Assembly (NCBI RefSeq): GCF_027942865.1 | Contig: NC_134508.1 | Coordinates: forward strand, 32,547,466 to 32,611,465 | Length of the DNA: 64,000 bases | From: Odontesthes bonariensis | Taxonomy: Eukaryota; Chordata; Actinopteri; Atheriniformes; Atherinopsidae | Reading direction: 5' to 3' | Part shown: piece by piece, positions 13,701-26,326 of the stretch | Layout: each line of letters opens with the position of its first letter | Position numbering within the stretch: the first letter of the stretch is position 1 | Program-made: the position numbers and the translations under genes | The notes under the pieces: model-generated | Database searches by the model: none | Told to the model about the DNA's origin: nothing | What the model saw: the letters and a program-made list of their open reading frames with translations, nothing else

Positions 13701-16700
13701 GATAAAAAGTAGCTAAAATGTTCATCAAGAACTCTTGTTTACGTGAAGATAAACTTTACTGAAGCATTTGTCCATGCTGCATAAAGTATGAAACTGAAAC
13801 TGAATCATGGATTAAAGGACTACTAAATTGCATGGCTCAATGATTAGTGTTTTGATAGAAATGCAGACTTGGCCAAATTACAAAACAAGCCTGTTTACAA
13901 CAAAGGTATTGGCACAATTACAAGCAGTGATATTAAAAGTTGCAGATGCAGAAGAAACCCAGTGATATCCCAAAACCTTCTAACAAGACCCTTTCAGCTC
14001 ATTTGCACAGAACATATTAAGGACTATTTTCACATGCTGGTTTTAAAGGAACTCTCAAATGCGTTATTTAACTCATTCCCACGTAGCTTACAGTATGTAT
14101 TTAATTGACCTGAAGGGTGTCCACGGTAAGTTTATAAAATCAGGTTGTTACAAAAAAATGTTAGAATATTCTTTTTAAATTATAAAGGGAGTTTTTGGAT
14201 TATTAAGATTTTTATTTTTTTTAGTCTTTTCAGTTCTGTGTTACTATTATAGTTTTTTAGCAAATATCTTTCATTTCACCTTCAGTGTCTGCAAGTGGCT
14301 GAAGCTTTTCATCACATTTGGTTTCCTCAGGTGACTGGCCTGACAGCAATAACGGTAAATAATTTAGACTTGCTTCAGCAAGTTACTTTCTTATTCTACT
14401 GTTCTTGACTGCTTTATTATTTCGTCTTACCTCTTCCTGTGTCTTCTTCCACTGCTGCTGTCGTTTCTTCTGATGAAAGTCAGTATGACAGTATTTTAGT
14501 ATTTATGTGGAAATGTGTGGTAATTTTTCAGTGAGAGTTTTTCCCATGAAAAAAACATCACTGCTTATTTGTACAAACTACTATTATGTTGCTTTTCACA
14601 ATTTGCACATTGGGGACCCATGGTGGCTCTGCCTGTTATTTTTACATGCATGTCTGAAAGAAGTCATGAGGAACATTAATGAAAAAGTGAACAATGTGTA
14701 AATGACTGTACGCCATCTCTTTAATAGATGAATGAAGCCAATAATTTAGTGTATCTAAAGTGTGCAACATTCCCTTGGTGTGCGTTTAAAGAACATTTAG
14801 ATGCACCAGCCCTTAGAATTTTATTTATTTAGTTTTTTTGTTTTAACAGACAAACTGATTTTCAACACTTCTTGCAGTTCATTTTAACACATGCAGTTGT
14901 TCTATCAATAAGTTCAGGTTCTTACCAGTGCTTTCCACCACTGGTGGATCTAAAGCCACTGCTGCCGGTTCGGCCACCTTTTCTGTCAACCATTAAATAC
15001 ATTATCAGAATAAATGTCATGAGCAAATGCAAAACAGTGAAACATTTTTAGAATTATTGACTTATGAAATAATGAAGCACACAAAGAAATATTCAGAAAA
15101 TTGGAGTTTTGATCATTGGCTCTGAGCCAGCACTGGAACTGTTTTAGTGGGAAACTTAACAATACAGAGTCTAACTTTGACCCAGTTTTCTGTTCTGACT
15201 GCCAAAGCCCCGCCCACCTAAAATGTTGTGACAGCCATGTGTAATAAATACCAATTAGTTGGCTTAATTCAAGAGAAATGAATAAAAAAAAAAATCAACT
15301 TCAACATTTTTGTGAAGTTGAATCAGTTGTATAAATACATGAGCTTCAAGTTTCTCTTACTGTCCTGCTATGTAATGTTTTAATGTTGCTCATCGCCGCT
15401 GTGAACAGCATAGGCCGGCATTTACAATTACCGTTTGCAGCTGAATTCTTCAACATTGTTTGCTGCTATGTTTAGATAATATTAAAGTCAGCTGGTGTTT
15501 AGATCCAGCTAGAGACACCATGTATAAATCAATGTTGTATTGCTGTTTAAAAATGAATTACACTGGAAACACTAGTTGGCAGAGAGCTTTCACAAAATAC
15601 CAAGTGTTGTTTAAAACGGCATTGGTGTATATTGCATATTGATGACATTAAGACTATGTTTATACACTTTTATCAGTCTCTTGTCTCCCTGCTGTGTCCC
15701 TGCACTGGAGTCCAATAACAATTGGTAGACTTATGCCCTAACTAAAGTCTGTCTGGACTGATATGACGTTTTTATTTGTGAATTTAACACACTGCTCCAT
15801 AAACTTTATGGTGGGCTTTCTTACTTGGTTCGGGGGCTTTTGTTGATATAATTTCAGCTTTGCTGGGTTGAGGTGCTGGAGGGGACTCGGGTGGAGGTGC
15901 AGCTGGTGTAGCTTTAATCTGTTCTTTCCTTTCCTCTCTAACTTTTTCTAATTTTGCTTGTTGCTCTTGGGCAATTTTCTGCAAATCCGTCCCAGATCCT
16001 CCTGCCCTTGTTGCTTTCCTTGCTGACTTTTTGCCCTTTTGCGCATCTTTATCAGCTAAATTGGGGGAAAAAAACAACAACTTTAGAGTGAGTGCCAATA
16101 TTATGACATGAAAATTAATAACAGATAACAGTTTTCTTTTTCTTTTTCAGCCCAAGTTCAATATCATTCAAGTACATCAAATAAGGTTATCTATAAGCCT
16201 CTTGGTGGAGAAAATCTTACCTTCCACAACAAGCCATGCATTGCAAGATTTAATTCCTGCGCAGGCTGAATAAATTCCTTTGTCTACAACCATACAGTCT
16301 TTGACCACCAGGCGGTGAATGAGCTTGTCTTCTGAAACCTCAATGTCATATTTATCCCCTTGTTCAAGTGGCATATTCTTTCCAAACCACAAAATTTTGG
16401 AAAAGGGGTTTGATAAAACGCACTCAAACACAGCATCTTCTCTCTCAGTGGCTTTCACTTCCTGGATTTTCACCAAGAAATCCACCATGGGGACTGAAAA
16501 GAAAACGAGTAATCATTTTGTTATATACTTATGGGAGGTGATAAAACATCAAACATGTCTTCTTTCTTTATTCTGACTAGATCCTTCAGATTGCTGTGTG
16601 GATGAGCAGTTTTAAAACAACTTACTTTTAAAGTCAGTTGAAAACATAGTGACATCGTCTACATCCACCTGGTACAGTCCAGCATCTTCTGGCATGAGGT

Positions 16701-19700
16701 CTCTCAAACTGAAAATATACTTTTTTCCAATTTGCTTAAGGGAGTGCTTAAGCTCATCTCCCAGCTCTTTGGTATAAGGAACCATTTCTCCATCCTGTAG
16801 GGGATATGCACACAGAATTTATTTTTGGATGGTTGAAAATGTCTTTTCAAAGCAAGTCAGATAACTCACCTATATGAGTAAAAATTGACAACATCATAAT
16901 AAGACGTATTCCAAATATTTTCAGATGGCAGCATAGCTGTATATGTGGAGGATGTTCCATGCATATTATAAAAAATGGAGGTGTCTGAGAGGAAGAAGTT
17001 TACAAGCAGATCAACCCAACTATGTTCATCTGGTCCTCTAACTTAATTGAGAGATACTGATGCATCTCTGCAAGTTTTGGCCAGATTGCATTTAAGTTGG
17101 TGTGGCTTTTTCAGGGTCCCTAGAGGATGACTCATTTCTTTAAATGACTCCTTCACCATGCAGTTGTGTTGTACGACTTCCAGCAGAAACAGGTTTTTAT
17201 TTTTCTGCCTACCTTGTACAAGAATATAGAGCTGCTTTGGTCAATAAGATCCATGTCGAGCTCAAAGGATGCCGTTCCATTGGGATTGACCTTAATGGAT
17301 TTCAGGTCAGAGATGCTTCTTACAAACTGGGGGGAAAACACACAAGATAATTGTGGAGACGAGAGTGAATTGATGTTTATTCCAGAGTAATTTTGAAGCA
17401 ATCACCATATACCTGTACAGTTAAACCTCATGAAAACTGCAAACAAATGAACATGCAAATATCGAAATTCACAGACCGCTGCTTGCTCTTCCTCCCTTTC
17501 TTTTTTAATTTCCTTGAGTTTCTTGAGCATCCAGCGAAAGTCAGTCACTCCAAATTCTGCACAGACTTGCTCGTAGTCTTTCTTATCAGCGCAAAGTAAA
17601 AGCTCCCAAAATTTAGGATCGATCTCTCCTTCCTTTTTCTCAGGCTGAGCAGATTTAGGTCGGACCTTGCTAAGAATTGAAATACCTTTGTCAGTCAAAT
17701 GGTCTTGTAAATGTATAGGCTGTCATTGCTGTTAAGTCTGCTCAGGCTCACCTTTTCCTTTTCAGAACAGTCTTAAAATCTTCATCTGTGACTGCTTTTT
17801 GCTGGGCTTTGTTTTTTTTGTAACCAACTGGAAGTGGAAGACAGGTTACTTGCATCATTAATGGAATTGTGTGGGTAAACGAAATACAGTCAGGACTACT
17901 AAGTGAATAATATAGTTGTATGAAGTCGTATATGGCTATAAAGTGTTCTCGATGGACTCTTCTGAAGAATCTGCATGCGGTAATTGAGCATACAACCTCA
18001 ATTATACACAAGACTGTAATCCTTTTCCTTACATTTATTCTGTATATTCACAACAAGCAAACTGTCCTTACCTTCAATAACATTCAGAACAACTGTGACA
18101 ATGGCTTGTCCATACTCATTTATGGCAAAGCATTTATAGGTATCTGCTTGTTCTGGCTTGACATTTGGCATCTGGAAAATACAAAACATCCTAAATATTA
18201 TGGACCCAGTTAATAAACACCAATGACTTTTTTATACAATTTAACATGGTTAATGATAAAGAAATGAAATGCATTTTTTATTGTTGAGTTTTGACCAGAA
18301 TGAGACCAAACCTTGTTTCAATAGGCTTGATCCAGTTTGCATTTGTACTATTGCTTTTTTGTCATTTATCTACTAGATTTAGCAATATATGAGCTATAAG
18401 GGAGTTAAAGCTAACTGAAGCTGATGTTGCAGGTTTTTTTTTTAATTTAGGTGTTCCATCTGTGTTTTTAATTTCCCTGAAAACTTTGAGAAAATGTCTT
18501 CAAATTCATCATTGTGACATCATGTTGATTCTAATATTTATTATTATTCTGCTGTAAATCACGGAAACCTGAAAGGAAATTTAATTACATCTGGCACAAA
18601 TGTCAACATAGATCCAAACCTGGACTGATAAGAATTTTGTGCAGGAGGTAGTTTTATTTATTTTTATTAACCAAAGACAGCTACTACACTGTACTGTTGT
18701 TCAATGTACTTCAAAATAACTGTGGATACCATATGTGGAGCACGATCGATACAGGATACTTGAGGCTGATGTCAAGACTGATTATCAAGGAGTAAAAATT
18801 CCGCTGTTTCTATATATTTTTTATTTTATTTATCTGAGCTCTCCAGCACCTTTTGATTCCAAGGATGCTTGGTCACAATGAGGTCAGATGCTGCAGCTGC
18901 TTGGAGGAAAAGCGCTTTTCAGACAGATCCACCATTTTAAATGGCTGCTCCAAGAGCTTCTGGTTGAAAATCTGAACTTTTTAGACAGATGCTGTTGTCA
19001 TCTTAACGTGCTTTGAGACCACAAGAATCCTTTCATATTTCTTCAACCTTTAGATACACCACCTCTTTTTTTTTTAGTTCCACACTGCAGGAACTTTGGC
19101 TGATTGCAGTTCATACCAGGACTTTTATAGGATCTTTATAAGCTTTGCTACTTTAATAAGATCCTAGGAATAATGTGAAAAGACTTGGTTGTTCAAGATG
19201 TGATCTTATGTTGATTGGTCGAACAACACCAGCAGCTCCCGCCTCTAAACAAAACAAAACATATACACTCATTGTAAACATCTTCTTGCACTAAAGGAAC
19301 AGAGATAACTGTTCTGTGGATGTCATAGCTTTTGAGTTGAGAAGCTCTTCAATTGACTGTATTCAGGGAGGCGTTCTTCGGTTGTTGTGCCTGGCAGAAA
19401 ACATTTTTGAATAGTAGACTAACGAATAGAATATGGAAATTAAGAGAAATGCTGTTTTATCATTATCATTCAGTGGATAATGCATACTGAATTAAAGTCG
19501 ATGATTCAGTTGGATTAATATCTCTTAGGAACATGACCTGCAAATTTATTTGATTTACTTTAAATCGGTTTCAGATAGTTTCACTTGATATATGGACCCT
19601 TACATGCAACTGTACGTGTTTTTATTTGTTTTAATAGCTATTGTTTACATCATCATGTTACAGCAGCTTTAATTTGATAGTCACTTGCCTCAAATGTATG

Positions 19701-21536
19701 CTCATTGGAGTTGGGATCGTATTTGGTCTGGTATCTCGATGTATCGGACACATCTCCATTATTTCTGCTCCACGTTACAGTAGGCTTTGGATCTCCAATG
19801 ACAATGGCCTTAAAGAAAGCAAATTTTCCTGTTTTTAAAAAGAGAAAAAAAAAGGGAAGGTCTGGTCAGTGCAGGTGGGAAACGTGAACTACTTTACTTT
19901 CACATGAATATTGATTTGTAAGTGACACAATGCTATTCTGTACAGGGTATTGGTGCATAACTGGTACATGTAGGACACACACCATTTGTCTTATACAGAA
20001 TGATTAAAGTTTTTCAGTTTTTCTGGCTTCAAATAATTGTGTCTTCAATTGTAGCACTGAAACAACTTTCTACATTTTCCAAATATATTCAAAATTAGTA
20101 AGCTGTAAGTGTCACCCTCTTGGATGGTCAAAGCAATTGGCTTGCGGGTGAAATCTGGATGGCTCTTTCCCTCAGGCAGCGTCTCGATGAATTGTGTAAT
20201 CATCACCCCAGGAACTTTGGATTTTTTCTTGATCCCCACTATCAGCATTGGAAAATTGAATGTCAGTGGGGATACATTTGACACTTTAAAAACAAGGGAA
20301 AGGATGAACAACCTAACCACCATATATATTCTTTAAAAGCTGTTGTTTTGTAAACACGACATCACCCCAAATGGACCATGCTGAAAAGTCATTCTAATAT
20401 CTGAAATATTAGAATGATAATGTTATTCATATTAATGTAATTGAGGTTTTCACTGTCTGTTGCGCCTGTGTTGACGTGGCTGTGTTGCATTCTGTACATT
20501 TGCTTATAAATAACACTTCTATTTGAAATCTTTCCCATGAGAATCCATGCCTCAACTTCACTTTGAGAACAGATATGTCGTGATGCACCTACATATCTAC
20601 GCACTTAAATGTACGGTCACAATGTTTATAGAAATATCCATTCTATATCACTTCTTCATGCCTTCAGGAGCAGGTGGTAGTAAAAGCAGTAGAAAACTGG
20701 TGAGGGCTTTTCTGTTGCTCCCTATGCCTACCTTCTAAACCATTGCAATTCTCTCCAGCCGGACCTGATAAGGCACGTTAAAGAGCATATACCCCACATG
20801 TTAGCATGTCATTACCATAGCTTTTAAATGACAATTGAATAGGAGAAAACAAAAAGTATAAAAGCAGGAAATTTAATTTATTTGTATAAATCATAGCAAA
20901 ACAGGTAAGTCTAAAATTTGAGACAGACATGTAATACATACAAGTAATACAAAAACTGGGTGTATTCAAACCTTCTTTCATGAAATCAACTGAAATGTTT
21001 TTATTGATTCACAACCAGATGTACTATGAAAGTCTCATTTTCTTTATTCTATCAGACTCTTAATGGGAAATGTTCTTATTTCTTTGTCATCTAAAGCACG
21101 TTGTCTGTAGAACGGAAATAATTTTCCATTTTCCTGGGACATATTGCATGTACATCTTTATCCATGAGTTTCTCTAACTAGGCGAGGCAACACCTAAAGA
21201 TTCTACTTCAAGTTTACCCGGTAATGTAGCGTATCTGTTCTTTTAAAACTGAAATGTGAGACAGATTTCTTTCGGACTGAGAGTATCCATTTATCTCAGT
21301 AATCGGTTTTCCCTCTTCGTTCAGATTCCAGATTTAATTGGTTGCTTGTCCCCAGTGTTGTTGGCGTAGCTCGAGAATTTTGCAATAAAATTATAAAAAC
21401 AAGTGGTGCAAATGTTATATAGTCACACTAGTTTGACGAGCAATATTCTTCTTTTTTTTCTTCTATAGAAAATTAGGTTTTGATGCTTACCTTGGCCACT
21501 GGCTGTCCCATCTGTCACTTTTGATCTTTTAAACAT
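7356..21536 (-). CDS. igfn1: igfn1-like gene, copy A (complete, 24 coding exons, ~1226 aa)
   Basis: Spliced minus-strand gene. Exons in transcript order: 21491-21536, 20116-20238, 19689-19828, 18072-18171, 17752-17827, 17477-17669, 17213-17326, 16626-16794, 16221-16493, 15825-16055, 14926-14982, 14431-14469, 14280-14339, 13451-13560, 11859-12000, 11470-11763, 10995-11297, 10502-10681, 10286-10414, 10106-10185, 9705-9897, 9009-9305, 7441-7767, 7356-7360. Lengths sum to 3681 nt with all phases closing. Domains by residue: Ig1 16-136, THB 162-226, Ig2 227-320, Ig3 321-411, linker 412-540, Ig4 541-624, Ig5 625-722, FN3 723-823, FN3 824-926, Ig6 927-1017, FN3 1018-1116, Ig7 1117-1225. Known of the family: IGFN1 is a sarcomeric Z-disc protein reported to bind KY and filamin C; inside this copy only the domain order supports that role. 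It lacks the third FN3 of the triplet found in copies B and C, which leaves the same Ig-Ig-Fn-Fn-Ig-Fn-Ig order as MyBP-C C4-C10. Start ATG at 21536 matches copy B's in position and phase. Paralogue numbering is not assignable from sequence alone. Confidence 0.88.
9009..9305 (-). CDS. igfn1: copy A exon 22: last FN3
   Basis: A 297-nt exon starting D-E-P-K-S-P-G-P-V and containing V-S-W-A-P-S-P-D, a Y-Y-M-V strand and F-R-I-Y-A-K-N-D-M-G. It is the equivalent of MyBP-C C9 and has the same length in all three copies. Confidence 0.88.
9705..10185 (-). CDS. igfn1: copy A exons 20-21: Ig6
   Basis: Exons 10106-10185 and 9705-9897 encode an Ig domain (I-T-W-L-K-D-D-E-P-I strand C, S-A-I-Y-T-I-K-A-K-N strand F, E-V-R-V-T-G end). 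The first exon ends in phase 0 exactly between strands, as in the homologous exons of copies B and C. It corresponds by order to MyBP-C domain C8. Confidence 0.87.
10286..11297 (-). CDS. igfn1: copy A exons 17-19: FN3 pair
   Basis: FN3-1 is exon 10995-11297 (R-P-G-P-P-E-G-P-V, F-R-W-S-P-P-K-D-D-G-G, N-Y-I-V-E-R-Q, K-Y-N-Y-R-I-Y-A). FN3-2 is split into 10502-10681 (W-T-P-P-E-D-D-K-G, G-Y-Q-V-E-K-R-K-K) and 10286-10414 (Y-E-F-R-V-S-A-I-N). FN3-1 is two codons longer than in B and C. After FN3-2 there is only a 100-nt intron before Ig6, so the third FN3 of B and C is physically absent. Confidence 0.88.
11470..13560 (-). CDS. igfn1: copy A exons 14-16: Ig4 and Ig5
   Basis: Ig4 is split between 13451-13560 and 11859-12000. 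It keeps the strand C W-F-K-D-G but has lost both canonical core cysteines (Asn-Val in strand B, Gln-Phe in strand F), so it is a divergent Ig. Ig5 is the single 294-nt exon 11470-11763 with S-W-F-K-D-G-V-E-I and a G-E-I-K-I-Q-L-K-N strand F, which also lacks the usual Tyr-x-Cys, as in copies B and C. Confidence 0.85.
14280..16055 (-). CDS. igfn1: copy A exons 10-13: variable linker
   Basis: Exon 15825-16055 starts with D-K-D and Lys-rich sequence, then A-R-K-A-T-R-A-G and I-A-Q-E-Q-Q-A-K, then a Pro/Ala-rich stretch. Three small phase 1-1 exons follow: 14926-14982 (19 codons), 14431-14469 (13 codons) and 14280-14339 (20 codons), mostly Ala, Glu, Pro and Thr. They have clean gt/ag borders and open frames but no counterpart in copy B. 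Predicted disordered; no domain recognised. The small exons rest on splice signals and phase only. Confidence 0.68.
16221..17326 (-). CDS. igfn1: copy A exons 7-9: Ig2 and Ig3
   Basis: Exons 17213-17326 and 16626-16794 form Ig2 (E-D-A-G-L-Y-Q-V-D-V strand F). Exon 16221-16493 forms Ig3 (L-W-F-G-K-N strand C region, D-K-G-I-Y-S-A strand F, and K-S-C-N-A-W-L-V-V-E-G end). Lengths 114 and 273 nt are identical to copies B and C, which supports duplication of the whole gene. The Trp-bearing strand C and the Tyr corner are intact. Confidence 0.87.
17477..17827 (-). CDS. igfn1: copy A exons 5-6: tri-helix bundle (THB)
   Basis: Exon 17752-17827 encodes a charged lead-in (V-G-Y-K-K-N-K) as one exon, where copies B and C use two. 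Exon 17477-17669 encodes the helical bundle with K-F-W-E-L-L-L-C-A-D-K-K and G-V-T-D-F-R-W-M-L-K-K-L, followed by a Lys/Glu-rich helix. This is the pattern of the MyBP-C tri-helix bundle found in the M-domain, which in MyBP-C is implicated in thick/thin filament contacts; function in IGFN1 is inferred. Confidence 0.83.
18072..20238 (-). CDS. igfn1: copy A exons 2-4: N-terminal Ig1
   Basis: Exons 20116-20238, 19689-19828 and 18072-18171 encode an I-set Ig domain. Visible hallmarks are G-D-P-K-P-x-V-T-W (strand C Trp) and A-D-T-Y-K-C (strand F Tyr/Cys) with I-N-E-Y-G before the last strand. The lead-in, G-V-M-I-T-Q-F-I-E-T-L-P, is strongly conserved with copy B (G-V-M-I-T-Q-Y-V-E-E-L-P). The 19689 exon ends in a GC splice donor (GAG|GCAAGT), not GT. 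Confidence 0.87.
21491..21536 (-). CDS. igfn1: copy A first coding exon
   Basis: Encodes a basic start (M-F-K-R-S-K-V-T) and ends in phase 1 at a gtaag donor. Upstream on the minus strand, ttgcag before TTACTGG is a plausible acceptor, so the 5' UTR probably begins in a separate noncoding exon that I could not locate. Copy B has the same arrangement with a different but similarly short and basic N-terminus. Confidence 0.7.
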
Positions 21537-21599
21537 CTTGGATGATTTGGTTCCTGGCTCAGTTCAGCAAATTTCCAGTAACTGCAACAGATGGTCGAG

Positions 21600-24500
21600 A
21601 AATTTTGGGCACAGTTGTTGCAGCTCTCATGATCCAATTTGTATTTTATTTTTTTTTGCTTTGTGTTATTTCGGAATAGAATTACAGCAGTAGTTTTCAG
21701 GTGTTGTATGACTCCATAGTATCACTGAAACAGATAAATGACTTTGTCTTTCTCCTCATCTGATGGCAGGTGTTGAACAACTTAAAACAACCAGGCTGTT
21801 TCCTTTTTTAAATATTAAATGTTATGTTCTTTGCGCACAGAGATGTTTCCAGATTCTATGACTCTCAATGATATTATGTACTATGGATGATGGAATATTC
21901 ACTCTGAATCTGCACTTTTATGTTGAGGAATTTTATCCCGAAATTGCTCCATCATTTGTAGACATAATCTCTCACAGAGAGATTTGCTCAAGTATCGTCA
22001 TTGAGTTTTTTTTTATGCCAGTTTAAGTTGCAGTGCGCCTGCATGTTGTTGAAATTTTTGCGCCCTTATCAAATTAACTTTTTTATGATCGGTCGTTGCT
22101 ACACTGCGTGATCTCTACCAACACATGAGCAAATTTTATTACCGTATTACTGTTACACGGACAAATGTCACTTCACTAAAATAGACTCAACATTAATTGT
22201 AATCAATTCTGTGTTGCTGGGGCTTTAATGAATATACTGAAATGTTACTGTGGTTGGTGCATGTAATTGCAGCACAAGATTGTCTCCACATGCACTTGAA
22301 GGAAATAACAAATCGCTTCTAATATCTGATAGTTGCTCAGTGGTTTTAGGAGTTGTATCACTACATACCAAACCAGTATTGCTTTTCATCTTTCTTTTTT
22401 TTTTTTAAGATTTTGTTGTTTGAAATTATAAGAAACTGACACACACTTTGAAATCAAGTTAAAATTAATTAAAGAAAATATGTAATTCATCAAATTTGTT
22501 CAATTATATATGATACCGAAACAATAGCAATGGGTTGCACATCTGTACATTTTATGTAAGTAAGAGGGCTGCTTTGTACAGATAAACCAATAACCTTATT
22601 TTTGTTCTGTATTAAACTACTTATGGTGTAAAATCCGAAATACTTCCAAACATTGTTTCTTAGATTATTTAATGTCGTGCTTTTCCCCTTCGGACAGCTT
22701 TGCCTCTTGTTTGCACCATTTTCGTGGAATTTTCCAGGTATGCTTTAGGTCGCAGTGATACTAGGTCATCCTCTGTTGGATCACTAAAACTACTTTTATT
22801 GGTCTGATGTATCAGTCAACCACATTTAACCCAACAAACAGTATTGCTTGTGAATTTTAAATTTCATCATAGAAGCTGTTGAATCAGAATGTGACCTTAT
22901 CCATTTGGCATCTGTTTGTTTGATATGAAAAAAATGCCATGTGAGCGAACCAGGACTAACCTTCCGTATTAGTCTGGACCAGAAAACACTTATAGCTGAA
23001 CTAAATTTCCTGAAATCTCATTTATTTTACAGAATAGCTCAATAGTGCAATATACATTTAAATTACAATGTAGATTAAAATATTACTTTTCCAATGACAG
23101 TAACTCTGACAACATTATATTTTTTGATACAGCTACACAGTCATTTTCTTTTATTCCCTGTACTGACTGTTGTCTTAGAAGGTTTATGTCTTTGGTGGAG
23201 TGATGCTATAATGTTCCAAATATTGATTGTAAAAAATCCCCATCTTCGTACCTTTTCATAGTTTCACTACCAATTACAACAGTCCATTAATTTATAACAA
23301 TCCATAAGTGTTTCTTCTTACGTAAATCTTAAGACTCCTGCTGGTTATGCTCTTTATAGTGGGTTTCTGAGAGTAAAGTTGAGATATTGTATGGGAATGT
23401 TTACTTCCATTTTGGATCATATCCCTTGTCAAAACACCAGTTGGACAGCTGTGGAGGTATTTATGTTTTATAGGAAGTGTTTGTGCCAGTTTAGTGCATA
23501 ACAAAATAAATGCTCTGACTTTAATCGTACAGCAGGACAGGGTGTGAGAGCTTACAATTAACACAGAAACCAAGAGCAGCCATCTTTACTTGTTAAGCTA
23601 TGTACACGTAAAGAAAATAAATTACTGGCTAAAAGACTAACTTACCAACTGGCTAAATAAATCTAAAATTTAGAGCTCTGCTCTGGTGCTAATAAAGTAG
23701 ACGCACTCAGCCCTAAGGTATACTTCAGACATTTTTGACTACTTATAGCCTCTCCTTTACAGTATTTGCTTAAAGGTAGCGCCACCCAGTTCAGGCAGGT
23801 CATAATCTAGGGTTTCAACAGTTCATGGCTACTGGAAGATGAGTAAACTAGATTCTCATATGATAGGTCACATGCCACATAAAACTGTGAACATCCCATC
23901 TCAAACATCTTAATATGCCTGTAAATCACTGCTGACATTGTTTACTGTGTGTCCACATGGTGAAACTTACTCAGTATGGCAATCTTTTTCACTCAAGATC
24001 CTATATTCTGGTGTTCTAGGGCATAAGAAAGGATTATCAATACTTACGATGATCAATCCTTTTAACATGTTTACTTGGTTTCTGATATCACAACAAGTCT
24101 CAGTGTCCACATGTTTGTAAGCATTTGTCTTTATATGCTAACAGAAAAAGTGTAAAACTAAATATGATGAGTAACTCTCATGACCTGCTTGCCATTTAGC
24201 TCATATAGTGAGTTTATGAGTACTGGCTGTAAAGATAATTTCTTATTAAGCACTTTATCTAAATTTTTTTTTTTTTTTTTTTTTTTTTGTGTGTATTTAT
24301 TATTAAAGGGGCTTAATTCAGCCTGCTGCTTTATGCCATCAGCTGCTTCTTTTAACCAGCGCTGGTCACAGCAAGGGGTCTGTATACTCAGCCAGTGCAT
24401 CATAAAGAGGCGAAGGGCAAGTCAAGAAAGCATGTAGCTATCTGAGGAGCTGATGTTGATATGTGCGAGTGAGATTACTGGGGCTTAATTTAAGTTATTA

Positions 24501-26326
24501 CGTACTTGCAGTTGTATTTTATAGTCTTCAGTCTGCAGAAATAGGACAGTGTTTGAAATAGGAGTGAGCTCCTGAAACACATTTTTAAAATTGTAGCTCA
24601 GTAAAAAGCTAACTATTCATTTTTAATAGATATTTGATAGCACATTCAGATTGTTTAATAAATCTGTGTGTGAATAATGACTTTTACTGACATAAACTGA
24701 TTGCCCAACTTCCAATAAAGATGCGTGTGTGATCTAGCGACCACGGAAAGTTTCTGTCCATTTGAACTGTTCAAATAGGGTGAAATGATGCATTCAAGAT
24801 ATATTTTCATACTCTAAAGTTCAGGGAATGACTCATTTTAATATAAATTTACATGAATGTTATATTAAATACTTACATACAATCAAAAATAAATGCACAA
24901 GTGAGTAAATGAAGAAGCTGCATAATTGGCAAACCATTCTGCTGTACTCGAAATAACACGAATGATGTAAAATGTAAATGATTGCAATGTGCACATCAGA
25001 GCTCTCTAAGGCAACCCTGCTGCTTTTATCGTTAAATACCCTCCTCAGTTTGCCACATTAACTAAGAGTTATCTTTGAACTATAAGTTCAATGCAAATCA
25101 GCCTCAGGATTGATTGTTAAACATTGCATCCATATCTCAATACTTAACACCTGCAAAGAGGGGTTCTGCATGTGTGATGAATGATGGACTCACCACACAC
25201 TCCTGTGATCCTCTTCAGTGGAGCTGCTCCCCAGTCTGATATGTGAGTGTTGTCCTCACTGGTCTACACGCTATTAAATCCTTACAGGAATGCCAGTGAG
25301 TCGACGACAAGCTACCACGTTGTCACACATCACGCTTGCCAAGAAAGGGGATTGCTTTTTTGTATTTGGCATAAATCACAGCCTCTGAAAAGTAAGGGAG
25401 AGGAGGGAAACCAAATGACTACAATGCCCAGCCTTTGATAATCATAAATCCTTTTTTTTGTTTCTGTTGACAATGGCATGAACTTTCCAAAGAGATGTTT
25501 GAATGAATTGCTTTTCATGCGTAGAAATGTAGTTAAGCCACATTTTTGTTGATGCTATCTGTACATGTTGGATGCTCTGTTTGTTTTTTCTGTTCTACAT
25601 TTTACCGTTTGAGTTAACATTTTTCATATATTAAATTACTTCTGTTATAGTTTCAGCATTCTGACCTTTTTAAGTTATTATGGCAAATTACTTTTTACTT
25701 AGATGTAGAATCTTGATTCAGTTGAGTTGAGCTTTGGATACAGCTTTACTTGGGTGACTGTCCTTGTACCAGTGTAGATGCATGAGAGGGAAACCAAGTT
25801 CTAGGCTGAATCATATCTGATGCTGCAATGCTTTGGACTGTGAGGAAAATGCTTAAGACATTCTGCTTCTTCTGACTTTTTATGTATGTGATCAACATTC
25901 AAGATACTTGAATGATGATTCCCAAAAAAGCTTCTCTCAGCTTTTTTTAAAAAAGAATTTAGCTGTATTAATATAAACCTAAAATTTACAGTTTTAAAAA
26001 AAAAAAAAAGATGAAATTTTGGAGCATATGCAGAAAACACCTTGGCCCATTTGAATTTAGTGACTCAGTCCCCAACCACATTGTCTGGCTGTTTAAGTCC
26101 AGTTTTGAGAGCTTTACTTTGGTTGGATTAACTTGTTTAAATGCATTTTAAAAGTCTGGCTTTGGTCTGACTACAACAACAACTTCGATAACAAACATAA
26201 GATTGTTAACTTGGCCTTTCAATCCACTGAGCATGAATATGATTCTCTGAGCATCATTTGTCTGCAGCCCAAAATCTGGCATCCATGAAAGATACATTTC
26301 TGTACTGAAGGCAGAATAGTTGGCTA
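21600..26326. other. intergenic region upstream of copy A
   Basis: Should contain the promoter and any noncoding first exon of copy A, but I could not place them. No coding signal seen; poly-T runs at 22392-22403 and 24260-24288. Confidence 0.5.
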
